From Azonexus fungiphilus (GTDB taxonomy: Bacteria; Pseudomonadota; Gammaproteobacteria; Burkholderiales; Rhodocyclaceae), in the NCBI RefSeq assembly GCF_003634965.1, contig NZ_RBXP01000003.1, positions 1 to 64,000 of the forward strand: DNA of 64,000 nt, written 5' to 3'. The notes below the pieces were generated by a model, which was not told the DNA's origin, did not search any database, and saw only the letters and a program-made list of their open reading frames with translations. Every line of letters starts with the position of its first letter. Position 1 is the first letter of the stretch. A program made the translations under genes and the position numbers. Below, one piece after another: positions 51,259 through 60,541 of this stretch.

Positions 51259-52440
51259 GTGGACCGTCGCCATACCCTGAAGCTTTCCGCCGCCCTCGTC
51301 GCCAGCGCCCTCCTTGCCGCCTGCGGCCAGCAGGAAACGCCGCAAGCCGCGGCGCCTGCCGCCGCCCCGGTAACCACGCAGACCGTCAAGCTCGGCTTTG
51401 CCGCCCCGCTGACTGGCGCCCAGGCCCACTACGGCAAGGAAATGCAGAACGGCATCGTGCTCGCGCTCGAGGAAGTGAACGCCGAGAAGCCGATGCTGGG
51501 CGGCCAGCCGGTCCAGTTCGAACTGGTTTCCGAGGACGACCAGGCCGATCCCAAGCAAGGCACCTCGGTCGCCCAGAAGCTGGTCGACGCGAAGATCCAG
51601 GGCATGCTCGGCCACTTCAACTCCGGCACCTCGATTCCGGCCTCGCGGGTTTACATGGAAGCCGGCATCCCGCAGATCGCCATGGCGACTTCGCCGGCCT
51701 ACACCGCCCAGGGCTTCAAGACGACTTTCCGCAGCATGACCTCGGACACCCAGCAGGGCGCAGTCGCCGGTCGCTTCGTGGTCGAGTCGCTGAACTACAA
51801 GAAGATCGCCATCGTCGATGACCGCACCGCCTACGGCCAGGGCCTCGCCGACGAGTTCGAGAAGGCGGCCAAGGCGGCCGGCGCCGAGATCGTCAAGCGC
51901 GAATTCACCAACGACAAGTCGGTCGATTTCAAGGCCATCCTGACCAGCATCAAGTCGAGCAAGCCGGACCTCGTCTATTTCGGCGGTGCCGACGCCCAGG
52001 GCGGCCCGATGATGAAGCAGATGCGCGAACTCGGCCTGAGCGCGGTCTTCGCCGGCGGCGAAATGATCAAGTCGCCGAACTTCCTGAAGCTGGCCGGCCC
52101 GGCCGCCGAAGGCGCGATTGCCTCGCTGGCCGGCCTGCCGCTGGCCAAGATGCCCGGCGGCGAAGCCTACGCGACGCGCTACAAGGCCCGCTTCGGCGTC
52201 GATGTCGAGGTCTACTCGCCGTACTCCTACGATGCCGCCAAGGTCCTCACCGGCGCCATGCTGCGCGCCGGCAGCGCCGATCCGGCGAAGTACCTGGCGG
52301 AACTGGCGAAGACCAAGCAGGCCGGCGTCACCTCGGCGAACATCGAGTACGACGAGAAGGGCGACCTCAAGGACAGCGCGATCACCATCTACCGCGTCGA
52401 TGGCGGCGAATGGAAGGAACTGCAGTCGGTCGGCCAGTAA
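51259..52440 (+). CDS. Branched-chain amino acid ABC transporter substrate-binding lipoprotein (Liv type)
   Basis: 393 residues. GTG start after GACAGGAG; the lipobox LLAAC places the lipidated cysteine at C22. The rest is a type I periplasmic-binding fold, with GFAAPLTGAQAHYGKEMQNG and LVYFGGADAQGG. No permease genes are beside it, so its transporter is elsewhere. A perfect 20-bp palindrome and a bidirectional terminator follow. Confidence 0.9.
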   Translation: MDRRHTLKLSAALVASALLAACGQQETPQAAAPAAAPVTTQTVKLGFAAPLTGAQAHYGKEMQNGIVLALEEVNAEKPMLGGQPVQFELVSEDDQADPKQGTSVAQKLVDAKIQGMLGHFNSGTSIPASRVYMEAGIPQIAMATSPAYTAQGFKTTFRSMTSDTQQGAVAGRFVVESLNYKKIAIVDDRTAYGQGLADEFEKAAKAAGAEIVKREFTNDKSVDFKAILTSIKSSKPDLVYFGGADAQGGPMMKQMRELGLSAVFAGGEMIKSPNFLKLAGPAAEGAIASLAGLPLAKMPGGEAYATRYKARFGVDVEVYSPYSYDAAKVLTGAMLRAGSADPAKYLAELAKTKQAGVTSANIEYDEKGDLKDSAITIYRVDGGEWKELQSVGQ

Positions 52441-52456
52441 ACGGTTTTTGCCGGAA

Positions 52457-52476
52457 TCTGACGGTCGACCGTCAGA
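52457..52476. repeat. Perfect 20-bp palindrome
   Basis: TCTGACGGTCGACCGTCAGA lies between the Liv-type gene stop and the terminator. It could be a protein site or an extra RNA hairpin; no second full copy was seen in the window. Confidence 0.6.
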
Positions 52477-52490
52477 ATCCGCGAAAAATG

Positions 52491-52518
52491 AAAATGCCCG
52501 CTTTCGCGGGCATTTTTT
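52491..52518. terminator. Bidirectional terminator
   Basis: 11-bp stem (52491-52501 with 52506-52516), TTTC loop, T run to the right and T-rich stretch on the minus strand as well; serves the converging Liv-type and decarboxylase genes. Confidence 0.85.
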
Positions 52519-52536
52519 CTGGCCGGGTGCCTTCGC

Positions 52537-54762
52537 TCAGCGCACGCAGTCGACGTAGTACTCGCCGTCCTCGCGCTTGACCAGCCCGTGGATGTCGGTC
52601 TCGAAGCCGGGGAAGCGGGCGTTGAAGTCGCGCGCGAACTTGAGGTAGCGGACGATGGTGGCGTTGAAGCGTTCGCCCGGGATGAGCAGCGGAATGCCCG
52701 GCGGATAGGGGGTCAGCAGCACCGAGGTGATGCGCCCTTCGAGCTCGTCGAGGCGGACGCGCTCGATCTCGCGGTGCGCCATGCGCGCCCAGGCGTCGGC
52801 CGGACGCATCGCCGGCACCATGTCCGAGAGGTACATCTCGGTGGTCAGGCGGGCCACGTCGTTTTCCTTGTACACCGCGTGGATCTGCTTGCACAGGTCC
52901 TTCAGCCCCATGCGCTCGTAGCGCGGGTTCTTCTGCACGAACTCGGGCAGCACCTTCCACAGCGGCTGGTTCTTGTCGTAATCGTCCTTGAACTGCTGCA
53001 GCGCGGTGACCAGCGTGTTCCAGCGGCCCTTGGTGATGCCGATGGTGAACATGATGAAGAAGCTGTAGAGGCCGCACTTCTCGACGATGACCCCGTGCTC
53101 GGCCAGATACTTGGTGACGATCGCCGCCGGGATGCCGCGCTCGCCGAAGTCGCCGTCGACGTCCAGGCCCGGGGTGATGATCGTCGCCTTGATCGGGTCG
53201 AGCATGTTGAAGCCTTCGGCGAGCTGGCCGAAGCCGTGCCAGCGATGGCCGGGCTTGAGCATCCAGGCATCGCGTTCCTCGATGCCTTCCTCGGACAGGT
53301 CGTCCGGGCCCCAGACCTTGAACCACCAGCCGGTGCCCCATTCCTCGTCGACCTTGCGCATGGCGCGGCGGAAGTCGAGCGCCTCGGCGATCGATTCCTC
53401 GACCAGCGCGGTGCCGCCCGGCTCTTCCATCATCGCCGCGGCGACATCGCAGGAGGCGATGATCGAGTACTGCGGCGAGGTCGAGGTATGCATCAGGTAG
53501 GCCTCGTTGAAGGCATCGCGGTCGAGCTGGCGCTCCTGGCAATCTTGGACGAGAATCTGCGAGGCCTGCGAGAGGCCGGCAAGCAACTTGTGCGTCGACT
53601 GCGTGGCGAAGATCATCGATTCCTTGCAACGCTGGCGGTCGGCGCCGATGGCGTGGTAGTCGCCGTAGAAATCGTGGAAGGCGGCGTGCGGCAGCCAGGC
53701 TTCATCGAAGTGCAGGGTGTCGATGCGGCCGTCGAGCATCTCCTTGATGTCCTCGACGTTGTAGAGCACGCCGTCGTAGGTCGACTGGGTGATGGTGAGC
53801 ACGCGCGGCTTCGCCGTCTTGTCCTCGATGAAGGGATTGGCGTCGATCTTCTTCTGGATGTTTTCCCAGGCGAACTCGCTCTTCGGAATCGGCCCGATGA
53901 TGCCGAAGTTGTTGCGCGTCGGCATCAGGAAGACCGGGATGGCGCCGGTCATGATGATCGAATGCAGGATCGACTTGTGGCAGTTGCGGTCGACGACGAC
54001 GATGTCGCCCGGCGCCACGGTCGAGTTCCAGACGATCTTGTTCGAGGTCGAGGTGCCGTTGGTGACGAAGTAAAGATGGTCGCAGTTGAAGATGCGCGCG
54101 GCGTTGCGCTCGGAGGCGGCAACCGGGCCGGTGTGGTCGAGCAGCTGGCCGAGTTCCTCGACCGCATTGCACACGTCGGCGCGCAGCATGTTCTCGCCGA
54201 AGAACTGATGGAACATCTGGCCGACCGGCGACTTCAGGAAGGCGACGCCGCCCGAGTGGCCGGGGCAGTGCCAGGAATAGGAGCCGTCGGCGGCGTAGTG
54301 GGTCAGCGCACGGAAGAAGGGCGGCGGCAGGCTGTCGAGATAGGCGTGCGCCTCGCGCTTGATGTTGCGGGCGATGAACTCCGGCGTGTCCTCGTGCATG
54401 TGGATGAAGCCATGCAGCTCGCGCAGGATGTCATTCGGGATGTGGCGGCTGGTGCGCGTCTCGCCGTGCAGGAAGATCGGAATCTCGGCGTTCTTGTGGC
54501 GGATTTCGCCAACGAAGGCGCGCAGTTCGGCCAGCGTCTCTTCCGGCTCGAGCGCCAGTTCCTCGTCGTCGATCGACAGGATGAAGGCCGATGCCCGGCT
54601 CTGCTGCTGGGCGAATGAGGTCAGGTCGCCGTAGCTGGTGACGCCGAGCACTTCCAGCCCCTCGCTCTGCAAGGCGTCGGCCAGCGCGCGGATACCGAGC
54701 CCGGAGGCGTTTTCGGAACGGAAGTCTTCATCGATGATGATGACCGGGAAATGGAAGCGCAT
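52537..54762 (-). CDS. Arginine/lysine/ornithine decarboxylase (inducible type, fold III PLP)
   Basis: 741 residues: N-terminal wing domain of response-regulator-like fold (about 1-125), PLP core with the lysine in TQSTHKLLAGLSQASQ, and a C-terminal domain. It removes CO2 from a basic amino acid; substrate cannot be fixed from sequence alone, though the group is most often annotated arginine/lysine decarboxylase. No antiporter gene is beside it, unlike acid-resistance operons. dcd lies 70 bp upstream on the same strand. Confidence 0.9.
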   Translation of the reverse strand: MRFHFPVIIIDEDFRSENASGLGIRALADALQSEGLEVLGVTSYGDLTSFAQQQSRASAFILSIDDEELALEPEETLAELRAFVGEIRHKNAEIPIFLHGETRTSRHIPNDILRELHGFIHMHEDTPEFIARNIKREAHAYLDSLPPPFFRALTHYAADGSYSWHCPGHSGGVAFLKSPVGQMFHQFFGENMLRADVCNAVEELGQLLDHTGPVAASERNAARIFNCDHLYFVTNGTSTSNKIVWNSTVAPGDIVVVDRNCHKSILHSIIMTGAIPVFLMPTRNNFGIIGPIPKSEFAWENIQKKIDANPFIEDKTAKPRVLTITQSTYDGVLYNVEDIKEMLDGRIDTLHFDEAWLPHAAFHDFYGDYHAIGADRQRCKESMIFATQSTHKLLAGLSQASQILVQDCQERQLDRDAFNEAYLMHTSTSPQYSIIASCDVAAAMMEEPGGTALVEESIAEALDFRRAMRKVDEEWGTGWWFKVWGPDDLSEEGIEERDAWMLKPGHRWHGFGQLAEGFNMLDPIKATIITPGLDVDGDFGERGIPAAIVTKYLAEHGVIVEKCGLYSFFIMFTIGITKGRWNTLVTALQQFKDDYDKNQPLWKVLPEFVQKNPRYERMGLKDLCKQIHAVYKENDVARLTTEMYLSDMVPAMRPADAWARMAHREIERVRLDELEGRITSVLLTPYPPGIPLLIPGERFNATIVRYLKFARDFNARFPGFETDIHGLVKREDGEYYVDCVR

Positions 54763-54832
54763 GGTGTATCCCCAAAAGCGGCGACCCGCCGCAGCGGGTC
54801 GTAGAGTAAGCGGTTTACGTTACGGAATGCAG

Positions 54833-55399
54833 TCAGATCTTGGGCAGGGTGACGCCTTCCTGCCCCTGGTACTTGCCGCCGCGATCCTTGTACGAGGTCT
54901 CGCAGATTTCGTCAGACTCGAAGAACAGCACCTGGGCGCAGCCCTCGCCGGCGTAGATCTTGGCCGGCAGCGGCGTGGTGTTCGAGAATTCGAGCGTGAC
55001 ATGGCCTTCCCATTCCGGCTCGAAGGGGGTCACGTTGACGATGATGCCGCAGCGTGCGTAGGTCGATTTGCCGAGGCAGACGGTGAGCACCGAGCGCGGA
55101 ATGCGGAAATACTCCATGGTGCGCGCCAGCGCGAAGGAGTTCGGCGGGATGATGCAGACGTCGGATTCGATCTCGACGAAGGACTTCGGATCGAAGTTCT
55201 TGGGATCGACGACGGTCGAATTGATGTTGGTGAACACCTTGAATTCGCGCGCGCAGCGAATGTCGTAGCCGTAGCTCGAGGTACCGTAGGAGACGATCTT
55301 CTGGCCGTTCGCCTCGCGCACCAGTTCCGGCGCGAACGGCTCGATCATGCCGTGCTCCTGCGCCATGCGGCGTATCCACTTGTCCGATTTGATGGCCAT
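54833..55399 (-). CDS. dcd: dCTP deaminase
   Basis: 188 residues, the trimeric enzyme producing d[37 protein letters not shown] and the C-terminal EVTLP-like GVTLPKI are diagnostic. It follows apbC on the same strand past a terminator. Confidence 0.96.
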   Translation of the reverse strand: MAIKSDKWIRRMAQEHGMIEPFAPELVREANGQKIVSYGTSSYGYDIRCAREFKVFTNINSTVVDPKNFDPKSFVEIESDVCIIPPNSFALARTMEYFRIPRSVLTVCLGKSTYARCGIIVNVTPFEPEWEGHVTLEFSNTTPLPAKIYAGEGCAQVLFFESDEICETSYKDRGGKYQGQEGVTLPKI

Positions 55400-55423
55400 A
55401 CGGGAATCCTGCGGTCAACCAAA

Positions 55424-55453
55424 AATAAAGGCGGGATTTTACCCGCCTTTATT
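55424..55453 (-). terminator. apbC terminator
   Basis: 12-bp stem (55424-55435 with 55442-55453), 6-nt loop and T run on the minus strand, 20 bp past the apbC stop. Confidence 0.8.
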
Positions 55454-55473
55454 CGCTGCAATGTGTAAAAAAA

Positions 55474-56565
55474 TCAGGTGTTCTGGACGACGATGTTCGG
55501 GAACTTCGACGACATGTCCTTGGCCTTCTCGGCGATCTTCACTGCCACCCGGCGCGCGATGCCGCGATAGATTTCCGCCGCCTTCGAGTCCGGTGCGCCG
55601 ACCACTGTCGGCTGGCCGCCATCGGCCATCTGGCGGATCGCCATTTCCAGCGGCAGGCTGCCCAGGAACTCGACGTCGTAGTCCTTGCACATCTGCTCGC
55701 CGCCGCCTTCACCGAAGATGTGTTCGGCGTGGCCGCAGTTCGAACAGACGTGGATGCTCATGTTCTCGACGATACCGAGGATCGGGATGTTCACCTTCTC
55801 GAACATCTTCAGGCCCTTGCGCGCGTCGATCAGGGCGATGTCCTGCGGCGTCGTCACGACCACGGCACCGGTCACGGGCACCTTCTGCGCCAGCGACAGC
55901 TGGGTATCGCCGGTCCCCGGCGGCATGTCGACCACCAGGTAGTCGACATCGCGCCAGCGCGTCTGCGTCAGCATCTGGTCGAGCGCCTGGGTGACCATCG
56001 GGCCGCGCCAGACCATCGGCGTCTCGACGTCGATCATGAAGCCGATCGACATCGCCTGGACGCCATAGGCTTCCAGCGGCTCCATGCTCTGGCCGTCGGC
56101 CGACTCCGGCTGCTTGCCGGCCAGGCCCAGCATCTGCGGCTGCGACGGGCCGTAGATGTCGGCGTCGAGCAGGCCGACCGTGGCGCCTTCCTGGGCCAGG
56201 GCCAGCGCCAGGTTGACCGCGGTCGTGCTCTTGCCGACGCCGCCCTTGCCGGACGCGACAGCGATGATGTTCTTGACCCCGGGCAGCAGCTTGACGCCCA
56301 TCTGCACCGAATGCGCGATGATCTTGCTGTAGACGTTGGCGGACACGTTGCCGACGCCGGGCAGCGTGCGCACGGCGGCGATCACCTGCTTGCGGACGGC
56401 GTCGATCTGGCTTTTCGCCGGATAGCCGAGCTCGATGTCGAAGGCGACATCGTTGCCGTCGATGCGGAGGTTGCGCAGGGCCTTGCCGGCGACGTAGCTC
56501 TTGCCGGTATTGGGGTCGACCGCCGCCGACAGGACATTCTTGATCTCTTGTTCGCTAAGACTCAT
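55474..56565 (-). CDS. apbC: Iron-sulfur cluster carrier protein ApbC (Mrp/NBP35 ATPase)
   Basis: 363 residues: N-terminal MIP18/DUF59 domain (1-90) then a deviant Walker P loop SGKGGVGKSTTAVNL (about residue 110) and the CSNCGH cluster site. It carries and transfers Fe-S clusters. It is adjacent to metG across the response regulator; Mrp next to metG is a conserved bacterial pair. Confidence 0.95.
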   Translation of the reverse strand: MSLSEQEIKNVLSAAVDPNTGKSYVAGKALRNLRIDGNDVAFDIELGYPAKSQIDAVRKQVIAAVRTLPGVGNVSANVYSKIIAHSVQMGVKLLPGVKNIIAVASGKGGVGKSTTAVNLALALAQEGATVGLLDADIYGPSQPQMLGLAGKQPESADGQSMEPLEAYGVQAMSIGFMIDVETPMVWRGPMVTQALDQMLTQTRWRDVDYLVVDMPPGTGDTQLSLAQKVPVTGAVVVTTPQDIALIDARKGLKMFEKVNIPILGIVENMSIHVCSNCGHAEHIFGEGGGEQMCKDYDVEFLGSLPLEMAIRQMADGGQPTVVGAPDSKAAEIYRGIARRVAVKIAEKAKDMSSKFPNIVVQNT

Positions 56566-56643
56566 GGGGGGCTCCGTTGTACGAGGACGCCGGGCCGAAT
56601 ACCCGACTAGTTTTGTACAGTATACCCCAAAGGCGAAAGCCGT

Positions 56644-57327
56644 TCAGCCACTGACGGTATCGAGGCGGTAACCCTGGCCGTAGACCGAGGTCAGCATCAG
56701 CCCGCTTTCACCGGCCAGGCCGAGCTTCTTGCGCAGGCGGCTGGCATGGGTATCGACGGTGCGCGTATCGACATCGGCTTCGCGGGCCCAGACCGAGGCC
56801 AGCAACTCCTCGCGAGCCAGCACGCGGCCGACGTTCTTGAGAAAGACGACGGCGAGGTCGAACTCGCGCTGGGTCAGGTCGACGTCCTGGCCACCGAGGC
56901 GGATGCGACGCCCCTCGATGTCGAGCTCGATGTTGCCGAAGCGGGCCAGTTCCTGCGTCTTGGCCTTGCGCCGGCGCAGCAGCGCATCGACGCGGGCGAG
57001 GAATTCCATGTAGCGGACCGGCTTGGGCACGTAGTCGTCGGCGCCCATGCGCAGGATGTCGGAGGCGAACTCCTCCTCGGTACGCGCCGTGCACACGACG
57101 ATCGGCACATCCCAGCCGCGGGTCTCCCGGATCTTGCCGACGAGCACGTCGCCACCGACATCGGGCAGGACCCAGTCGACGACATAAAAATCGAAGCTGC
57201 GCGTGGCCAGGGCCTCGAGAAAGCTCTTTCCATCGGCGAACACCTCGACCTGGTAGCCTTCGCTCTTGAGCAGGGCCTTGAGCACTTCGGCCTGACTGCG
57301 GCTGTCTTCGATAACGGCAAAAATCAT
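56644..57327 (-). CDS. OmpR/PhoB-type response regulator, orphan
   Basis: 227 residues: receiver domain with phospho-acceptor D51 (VVDWVLPD), acidic E7/D8 and conserved lysine in VPKPVRYM, then a winged-helix DNA-binding domain (about 130-225). There is no histidine kinase beside it. It separates apbC from metG, divergent from metG. Target genes unknown. Confidence 0.88.
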   Translation of the reverse strand: MIFAVIEDSRSQAEVLKALLKSEGYQVEVFADGKSFLEALATRSFDFYVVDWVLPDVGGDVLVGKIRETRGWDVPIVVCTARTEEEFASDILRMGADDYVPKPVRYMEFLARVDALLRRRKAKTQELARFGNIELDIEGRRIRLGGQDVDLTQREFDLAVVFLKNVGRVLAREELLASVWAREADVDTRTVDTHASRLRKKLGLAGESGLMLTSVYGQGYRLDTVSG

Positions 57328-57496
57328 AGATCCTCCTGGAAGTGTGAATTCTGCCCAGCCCAGGCCAGCAGATCAACCGGCAAATGCCTGATTTTACGTA
57401 TCCCTGACAAACGTTCACGTTTCGCAACATTGTCGCGCCGGAATGCTTTTGCCGCGGCCGCGGTAGAATCGCATCTTTGCCTTACGAACCGCTCCC

Positions 57497-59578
57497 ATGT
57501 CGCGCAAGATCCTCGTCACCTCCGCCCTGCCCTACGCCAACGGCGCCATCCACCTCGGCCACCTCGTCGAATACATCCAGACCGACATCTGGGTGCGTTT
57601 CCAGAAGATGGCCGGCAACGAGTGCTGGTACGTCTGCGCCGATGACACGCACGGCACGCCGATCATGTTGCGCGCCGAAAAGGAGGGGATCACGCCGGAA
57701 CAGCTGATCGCCCGCGTCCATGGCGAGCACTCGCGCGACTTCGCCGGCTTCCTGGTCGGTTTCGACAATTACTACAGCACGCACTCGCCGGAAACCCGCG
57801 AATGCGCCAACGACATCTACGGCAAGCTCAAGGCCGCCGGCCTGATCGAGGTGCGTTCGATCGAGCAGTACTACGACCCGGTCAAGCAGATGTTCCTGCC
57901 CGACCGCTTCATCAAGGGCGAATGCCCGAAGTGCCACGCCAAGGACCAGTACGGCGACAACTGCGAAGTCTGCGGCGCCGCCTACGCGCCGACCGACCTG
58001 ATCGAGCCGTTCTCGGCCGTCTCCGGCGCCAAGCCGGAACTGCGCCACTCCGACCACTATTTCTTCAAGCTCTCCGACCCGCGCTGCGAGGCCTTCCTGC
58101 GCGAATACACCAGCAGCGGCGTGCTCCAGGCCGAAGCCGCCAACAAGATGCAGGAATGGCTGGGCGCCCCCGGCGACAACAAGCTGTCCGACTGGGACAT
58201 CTCGCGCGACGCGCCCTACTTCGGCTTCGAGATCCCGGACGCGCCGGGCAAGTACTTCTACGTCTGGCTCGACGCGCCGATTGGCTACATGGGCTCGTTC
58301 CGTAACCTGTGCGCGCAGAAGGGCCTCGATTTCGACGAGTTCTTCAGGAAGGACTCGACGACCGAGCTCTACCACTTCATCGGCAAGGACATCCTCTATT
58401 TCCACGCGCTGTTCTGGCCGGCCGAGCTGCAGCACGCCGGCTTCCGCACGCCGACCAAGATCTTCGCGCATGGCTTCCTGACGGTCGACGGCGCCAAGAT
58501 GTCAAAATCACGCGGCACCTTCATCACCGCCGAGAGCTTCCTGAACAGCGGCATGAACCCGGAATGGCTGCGCTACTACTTCGCCGCCAAGCTGTCGAAC
58601 ACGATGGAAGACATCGACCTCAGCTTCGACGACTTCGTCGCCCGCGTCAATTCCGACCTGGTCGGCAAGTACGTGAATATCGCCAGCCGCTCGGCCGGCT
58701 TCATCGCCAAGCGCTTCAACGGCCAGCTGGCGCCGGCCGACGACAGCCTGCCGGCGATCCGCGCCATTCGCGACGCAGCACCGCGCATTGCCGAACTGTT
58801 CGAAGCACGCGAGTTCAGCAAGGCGATCCGCGAGATCATGGCCCTGACCGACGGCGCCAACCAGTACGTGGACAGCGTCAAGCCCTGGGAACTGGCCAAG
58901 CAGGAGGGCAAGGACAGCGAACTGCACGCCGCCTGCTCGAACGCGCTCAACCTGTTCCGCCTGCTCACCGTGCTGCTCAAACCGGTGCTGCCGGCCACCG
59001 CCGCCAAGGTCGAGGCCTTCATGAACCTGGCGCCGCTGACCTGGGCCGACGCCGGCACGCTGCTCGCCGGCGGCCACGCGATCAACGCCTACAGCCACCT
59101 GATGACGCGCGTCGACGCCAAGCAGATCGAGGCGCTGATCGAAGCCAACAAGCAGTCGCTGGCCCCGGCATTGACGGTCGACGCCGGCCAGCCGGCAAAA
59201 ACCGCCAAGCCGGCCGAAGCCGCCCCGGCCAGCACCGACGGCCTGTGCAGCATCGACGACTTCATGAAGGTCGACCTGCGCATCGCCAGGATCGTCAATG
59301 CCGAGCACGTCGACGGCGCCGACAAGCTGGTGCGCCTGACGCTGGACATCGGCGAAGAAAGGACGCGCAACGTCTTCGCCGGCATCAAGGCGGCCTACGA
59401 CCCGGCGCAGCTGGTCGGCCGACTGACCGTGATGGTCGCCAACCTGGCGCCGCGCAAGATGAAGTTCGGCCTCTCCGAAGGCATGGTGCTGGCCGCATCC
59501 GACCTTGACGGCAAGACCCCGGGGCTCTACCTGCTGTCGCCCGACAGCGGTGCGCAACCCGGCATGCGGGTCAAGTAA
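57497..59578 (+). CDS. metG: Methionyl-tRNA synthetase
   Basis: 693 residues. Class I signature HLGH (H19-H22) and KMSKS (334-338). Zinc domain with CPKC and CEVC. A C-terminal tRNA-binding domain of the Arc1p/EMAP type (about 585-690) follows an Ala/Pro linker, as in long-form MetRS dimers. Confidence 0.97.
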   Translation: MSRKILVTSALPYANGAIHLGHLVEYIQTDIWVRFQKMAGNECWYVCADDTHGTPIMLRAEKEGITPEQLIARVHGEHSRDFAGFLVGFDNYYSTHSPETRECANDIYGKLKAAGLIEVRSIEQYYDPVKQMFLPDRFIKGECPKCHAKDQYGDNCEVCGAAYAPTDLIEPFSAVSGAKPELRHSDHYFFKLSDPRCEAFLREYTSSGVLQAEAANKMQEWLGAPGDNKLSDWDISRDAPYFGFEIPDAPGKYFYVWLDAPIGYMGSFRNLCAQKGLDFDEFFRKDSTTELYHFIGKDILYFHALFWPAELQHAGFRTPTKIFAHGFLTVDGAKMSKSRGTFITAESFLNSGMNPEWLRYYFAAKLSNTMEDIDLSFDDFVARVNSDLVGKYVNIASRSAGFIAKRFNGQLAPADDSLPAIRAIRDAAPRIAELFEAREFSKAIREIMALTDGANQYVDSVKPWELAKQEGKDSELHAACSNALNLFRLLTVLLKPVLPATAAKVEAFMNLAPLTWADAGTLLAGGHAINAYSHLMTRVDAKQIEALIEANKQSLAPALTVDAGQPAKTAKPAEAAPASTDGLCSIDDFMKVDLRIARIVNAEHVDGADKLVRLTLDIGEERTRNVFAGIKAAYDPAQLVGRLTVMVANLAPRKMKFGLSEGMVLAASDLDGKTPGLYLLSPDSGAQPGMRVK

Positions 59579-59601
59579 GACAAGCGGATGACATGCCCGA
59601 A

Positions 59602-59630
59602 AACGGGTCGCTGCGGCGGCCCGTTTTTTT
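59602..59630 (+). terminator. metG terminator
   Basis: 10-bp stem (59602-59611 with 59616-59625, one G-T pair), TGCG loop, then a T run. Confidence 0.85.
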
Positions 59631-59655
59631 ATTGCAGCGCAACAAAAACGCCTGC

Positions 59656-59929
59656 CGACTTAAAGCGTTACTTTAAGTAAACAGGTCAAAAGCAAAACCT
59701 GCCAGCGGGTTTTCGATCTATCCACAAAAGCTGTGGATAAGTCTGTTGGTTAATCCATGAACAAGACGCTAAGTCACCGCCGCACAAGGAATTTTCCTAC
59801 CCTGCGCAAAACTTGCGCAACCTCGCAAGCCATTGATTAAAAAAGACTTAGCCATCAACAAGGCAATCTGTCAAATTCACCAAGACCTACCAGCGGGCGC
59901 GCGTCGGACGGCACGAAAACTGTGCATAA
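59656..59929. other. AT-rich gap with inverted repeats and DnaA-box-like sites
   Basis: This gap between metG and the next gene holds no ORF. It carries a perfect DnaA-type box TGTGGATAA (59732-59740) in an 8-bp inverted repeat with TATCCACA (59719-59726), a further TTATNCACA box read on the minus strand (59921-59929), and inverted repeats CTTAAAG/CTTTAAG (about 59659-59677) and TGCGCAA/TTGCGCA (59803-59819). It is much more AT-rich than its surroundings. Origin, titration site or promoter region cannot be told apart here. Confidence 0.5.
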
Positions 59930-59991
59930 CTCGTTTCCAATGAAAGCGTCTTGTCAAGCCCCGGACAAAAATATTTCGGCATAATGCGGCC

Positions 59992-60246
59992 ATGAACCGC
60001 CCCGCATTCAAACCCAGCCCGCGCCTGATCGGCTACCTTGCCGCCGACCTCTTCGGCTTTTTCTGCATCGCGCTCGGCGTCAGCTGGCTGGCCGGCGCCC
60101 CCGGGCTGATTCTTGCCGATTTTCCGCGGTCGACCGTCGAAGCCGTGGCCAGCGCGGCCGGCGGCGTCGCCGTGATCGCCTGGGCAATCGGCGGCATCCT
60201 CCGCGAACTCGGCCGCCTCGCCCCGCCCCGGCCGGCCGACGACTAG
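59992..60246 (+). CDS. Small membrane protein, hypothetical
   Basis: 84 residues with two membrane spans (about 13-33 and 50-70), LIGYLAADLFGFFCIALGVSWL and a second Ala/Gly-rich helix, ending in a Pro/Arg-rich tail. I do not recognise a family; the length and two spans recall small holin-like or conserved membrane proteins. It overlaps the converging ribbon-helix-helix gene by 4 bp. Confidence 0.55.
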   Translation: MNRPAFKPSPRLIGYLAADLFGFFCIALGVSWLAGAPGLILADFPRSTVEAVASAAGGVAVIAWAIGGILRELGRLAPPRPADD

Positions 60247-60434
60247 TCGCTGCGCGCCGTCGTCCGCAGCCACTCCGGCAGCTCGCGCTCGCCGGCGTTG
60301 TCGATGATGTACTGGCGGATCAGCCGGCGCACCACCTGCGACGGCGTCAGATCCTGCGCCGCGCAGATTTCCTCGAAGATCTGCTTCTTCCTCGGGTCGA
60401 TCAGCAGCGTCAGGCGGGCTGTGCGTTTCTCCAT
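60243..60434 (-). CDS. Ribbon-helix-helix (CopG-like) DNA-binding protein
   Basis: 63 residues: RTARLTLLIDPRKKQIFEE forms the beta strand and first helix, then DLTPSQVVRRLIRQYI the second helix of an RHH fold. No toxin partner gene is adjacent on its strand. It is divergent from sulP; direct repeats overlapping the sulP promoter are plausible operators for it. Confidence 0.72.
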   Translation of the reverse strand: MEKRTARLTLLIDPRKKQIFEEICAAQDLTPSQVVRRLIRQYIIDNAGERELPEWLRTTARSD

Positions 60435-60467
60435 GAGCTTTCTCTTGTTGTCGTCATTCGCGCGGAT

Positions 60468-60486
60468 ATTAACATGTGATTAACAT
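60468..60486. promoter_or_regulatory. Tandem operator-like repeats between RHH gene and sulP
   Basis: ATTAACAT occurs at 60468-60475 and again at 60479-60486, start-to-start 11 bp (one helical turn). The second copy touches the sulP -35 element; a weaker ATTAATTG follows at 60492. Confidence 0.5.
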
Positions 60487-60513
60487 TGACGATTAATTGC
60501 CTGCTCATATAAT
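60486..60513 (+). promoter_or_regulatory. sulP promoter
   Basis: TTGACG (60486-60491), 16-bp spacer and perfect TATAAT (60508-60513), about 30 bp before the sulP start. Confidence 0.7.
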
Positions 60514-60541
60514 GCAACGCTTCCTCCCCCGAGCGCGCGCC

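Noticed and set aside
52588..54618. 676-codon plus-strand frame
   Set aside because: Exact antisense shadow of the decarboxylase gene, a product of high third-position GC.
59656..59929. Chromosomal replication origin
   Set aside because: Three box-like sites and no dnaA, dnaN or gyrB nearby; too little for an oriC call.
60243..60434. Antitoxin of a toxin-antitoxin pair
   Set aside because: The RHH gene has no co-oriented partner; its neighbour is a converging small membrane protein.
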